Assembly (NCBI RefSeq): GCF_021654165.1
Contig: NZ_JAKFZN010000002.1
Coordinates: forward strand, 177,001 to 241,000
Direction of reading: 5' to 3'
DNA from: Nereida sp. MMG025
GTDB lineage: Bacteria > Pseudomonadota > Alphaproteobacteria > Rhodobacterales > Rhodobacteraceae
DNA: 64,000 nt
Shown in pieces: positions 63,282 to 64,000 of the stretch. The position numbers were made by a program, and so were the translations under genes. The notes below the pieces were generated by a model that saw only the letters and a program-made list of their open reading frames with translations, was not told the DNA's origin and did no database searches. The first letter of the stretch is position 1, and the number at the start of each line of letters is the position of its first letter.

Positions 63282-64000
63282 GCCTTCAGGTTCTTTGCGC
63301 TTTCTTTGATCGCGTCATACTGACCGGACGGACGGAAGCGCCACAAGTATTCGGGCAGAACTGATTCAAGCGCTGTCGGTGTAATGCCCAACGTATCAAA
63401 GCCCATCATATCGGCTCCGACCACATTATCATTGCGCAAATTGCGCACCTGATCGCGTGTGATCTGCGCAGGGATCAGACCAAGCGAAATCTTGTTCAGC
63501 ACATCGAAACCAAAGCCCATGACCATCGCCATTCCAAACGGGATGTTCAAAATAAGCTTACGCCGGCGAATGACCTGCAGCATCTGCTGCATCAGTGCAC
63601 GGAACGCGCTGACATCTGGCCCACCCAGTTCATAGACGCCGGCTTTGGCTTGACCTGTTGCCGCCAAGACCGCTGCTTGGGCGACATCGTCCACATATAC
63701 CGGTTGGAACTTGGTGTCTGCACCAACGACAGGCAAGATGGGCCCAAGCCGCGACATCGCGGCAAAACGGTTAAAGAATTGGTCCTCTGGCCCAAACACA
63801 ATGGATGGACGCAGGATCGTGGCTGTCCCAAAATGCTCAAGGACACCTTGTTCGCCCAACGCCTTGCTGTGCGCATAGTCACTTTTAGAGCTGTCGTCCG
63901 CACCAATCGCAGAGATATGGACCAGCTGCCCAACACCTTGCTCTGCTGCGATACGTGCGACCCGTTCTGCACCTTCGTGCTGCACAGCATCAAACTTGTT
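63278..64000 (-). CDS. NDUFA9-like NAD(P)-binding protein (5' end outside window)
   Basis: About 240 codons are present; the frame is open to the right edge, so the N-terminus with the Rossmann glycine motif lies outside. The visible part has the extended-SDR order: LVHISAIGADDSSKSDYAHS with the Tyr-x3-Lys-like catalytic region (YAHSK), TILRPSIVFGPEDQFFNRFA and VYVDDVAQAAVLAA. These are typical of the complex I NDUFA9 subunit family and of nucleoside-diphosphate-sugar epimerases in alphaproteobacteria. The C-terminal YLWRFRPSGQYDAI is family-like. It may assist assembly of NADH dehydrogenase. Confidence 0.85.
   Translation of the reverse strand, partial: NKFDAVQHEGAERVARIAAEQGVGQLVHISAIGADDSSKSDYAHSKALGEQGVLEHFGTATILRPSIVFGPEDQFFNRFAAMSRLGPILPVVGADTKFQPVYVDDVAQAAVLAATGQAKAGVYELGGPDVSAFRALMQQMLQVIRRRKLILNIPFGMAMVMGFGFDVLNKISLGLIPAQITRDQVRNLRNDNVVGADMMGFDTLGITPTALESVLPEYLWRFRPSGQYDAIKESAKNLKA

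Noticed and set aside
1-64000. CRISPR array, insertion sequence, prophage or gene transfer agent genes
   Set aside because: No regularly spaced direct repeats, transposase, integrase, portal or capsid genes were seen.

Overview
The window is chromosomal DNA of an alphaproteobacterium, almost certainly a marine member of the Rhodobacteraceae (Roseobacter group). The evidence is a GC-rich codon use, a Rhodobacter-type petABC (Rieske, cytochrome b, cytochrome c1), separate PetP/PetR-type regulators, leuC-orf-leuD and gltB-orf-gltD operons with an extra gene inside each, the xseB-ispA-dxs block, and CtrA-type TTAA-N7-TTAA sites. The family assignment is an inference from gene content; no database search was run. 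There is no phage, insertion sequence, integrase or CRISPR array. Most of the window is housekeeping DNA, with two small accessory patches.

Layout. 0.2-9.6 kb: a SulP transporter / universal stress protein / membrane protein operon, a broken acetyltransferase gene, an MFS permease, a BciB-like iron-sulfur flavoprotein, an amidohydrolase, a DMT exporter and leuB. 9.8-14.6 kb: a secreted nuclease-like protein, a membrane protein, and leuD, a Tat-exported small protein and leuC. 14.7-18.6 kb: an MscS channel, a DUF2975/HTH pair, a lipoprotein, rsfS and rlmH. 18.8-20.5 kb is accessory patch 1: a short HTH protein and a coiled-coil membrane protein. 20.5-24.4 kb: asparaginase, an IalB-like protein, a 3-hydroxyisobutyrate dehydrogenase-type enzyme and rlmN. 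24.4-26.7 kb is accessory patch 2, next to tRNA-Lys. 26.9-33.2 kb: dapF-mtaB-GST, a second GST and petABC. 33.2-41.0 kb: thiQPB with a TPP riboswitch, aroC, a thioredoxin-like protein, a DMT exporter, HU and amn. 41.2-44.3 kb: a class II aldolase-like protein, an SDR, an AIG1-like membrane protein and a NaChBac-type sodium channel. 44.3-50.5 kb: dxs, ispA, xseB, a histone-deacetylase-like enzyme, petR and petP, then ilvE divergently. 50.6-64 kb: a DMT exporter, queG, a GST, mtgA, a Hint-domain protein, gltB-orf-gltD, uppP and a truncated NDUFA9-like gene.

The most promising system is accessory patch 2 (about 24.43-26.63 kb). Three overlapping minus-strand genes encode an unrecognised 141-residue protein, a 134-residue membrane protein resembling the RipA-like family, and a 354-residue protein. 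The last joins a nucleoside-deoxyribosyltransferase/TIR-like domain (catalytic-type Glu92) to a region whose order of motifs resembles a STING cyclic-dinucleotide-binding domain. No cyclic-nucleotide synthase lies beside them. Two perfect TTAA-N7-TTAA sites, the CtrA consensus, flank the cassette. This looks like a STING-type immune cassette of unusual composition, but the assignment rests on reading the sequence by eye.

Other points of note: the acetyltransferase gene has an in-frame TAA just before its acetyl-CoA motif; DapF has Ser where one catalytic Cys is expected; rsfS sits behind a 19-codon leader ORF with a strong ribosome-binding site and an ATGA overlap; petPR lies 15 kb from petABC, beside the isoprenoid genes; and palindromes overlap likely regulatory starts.
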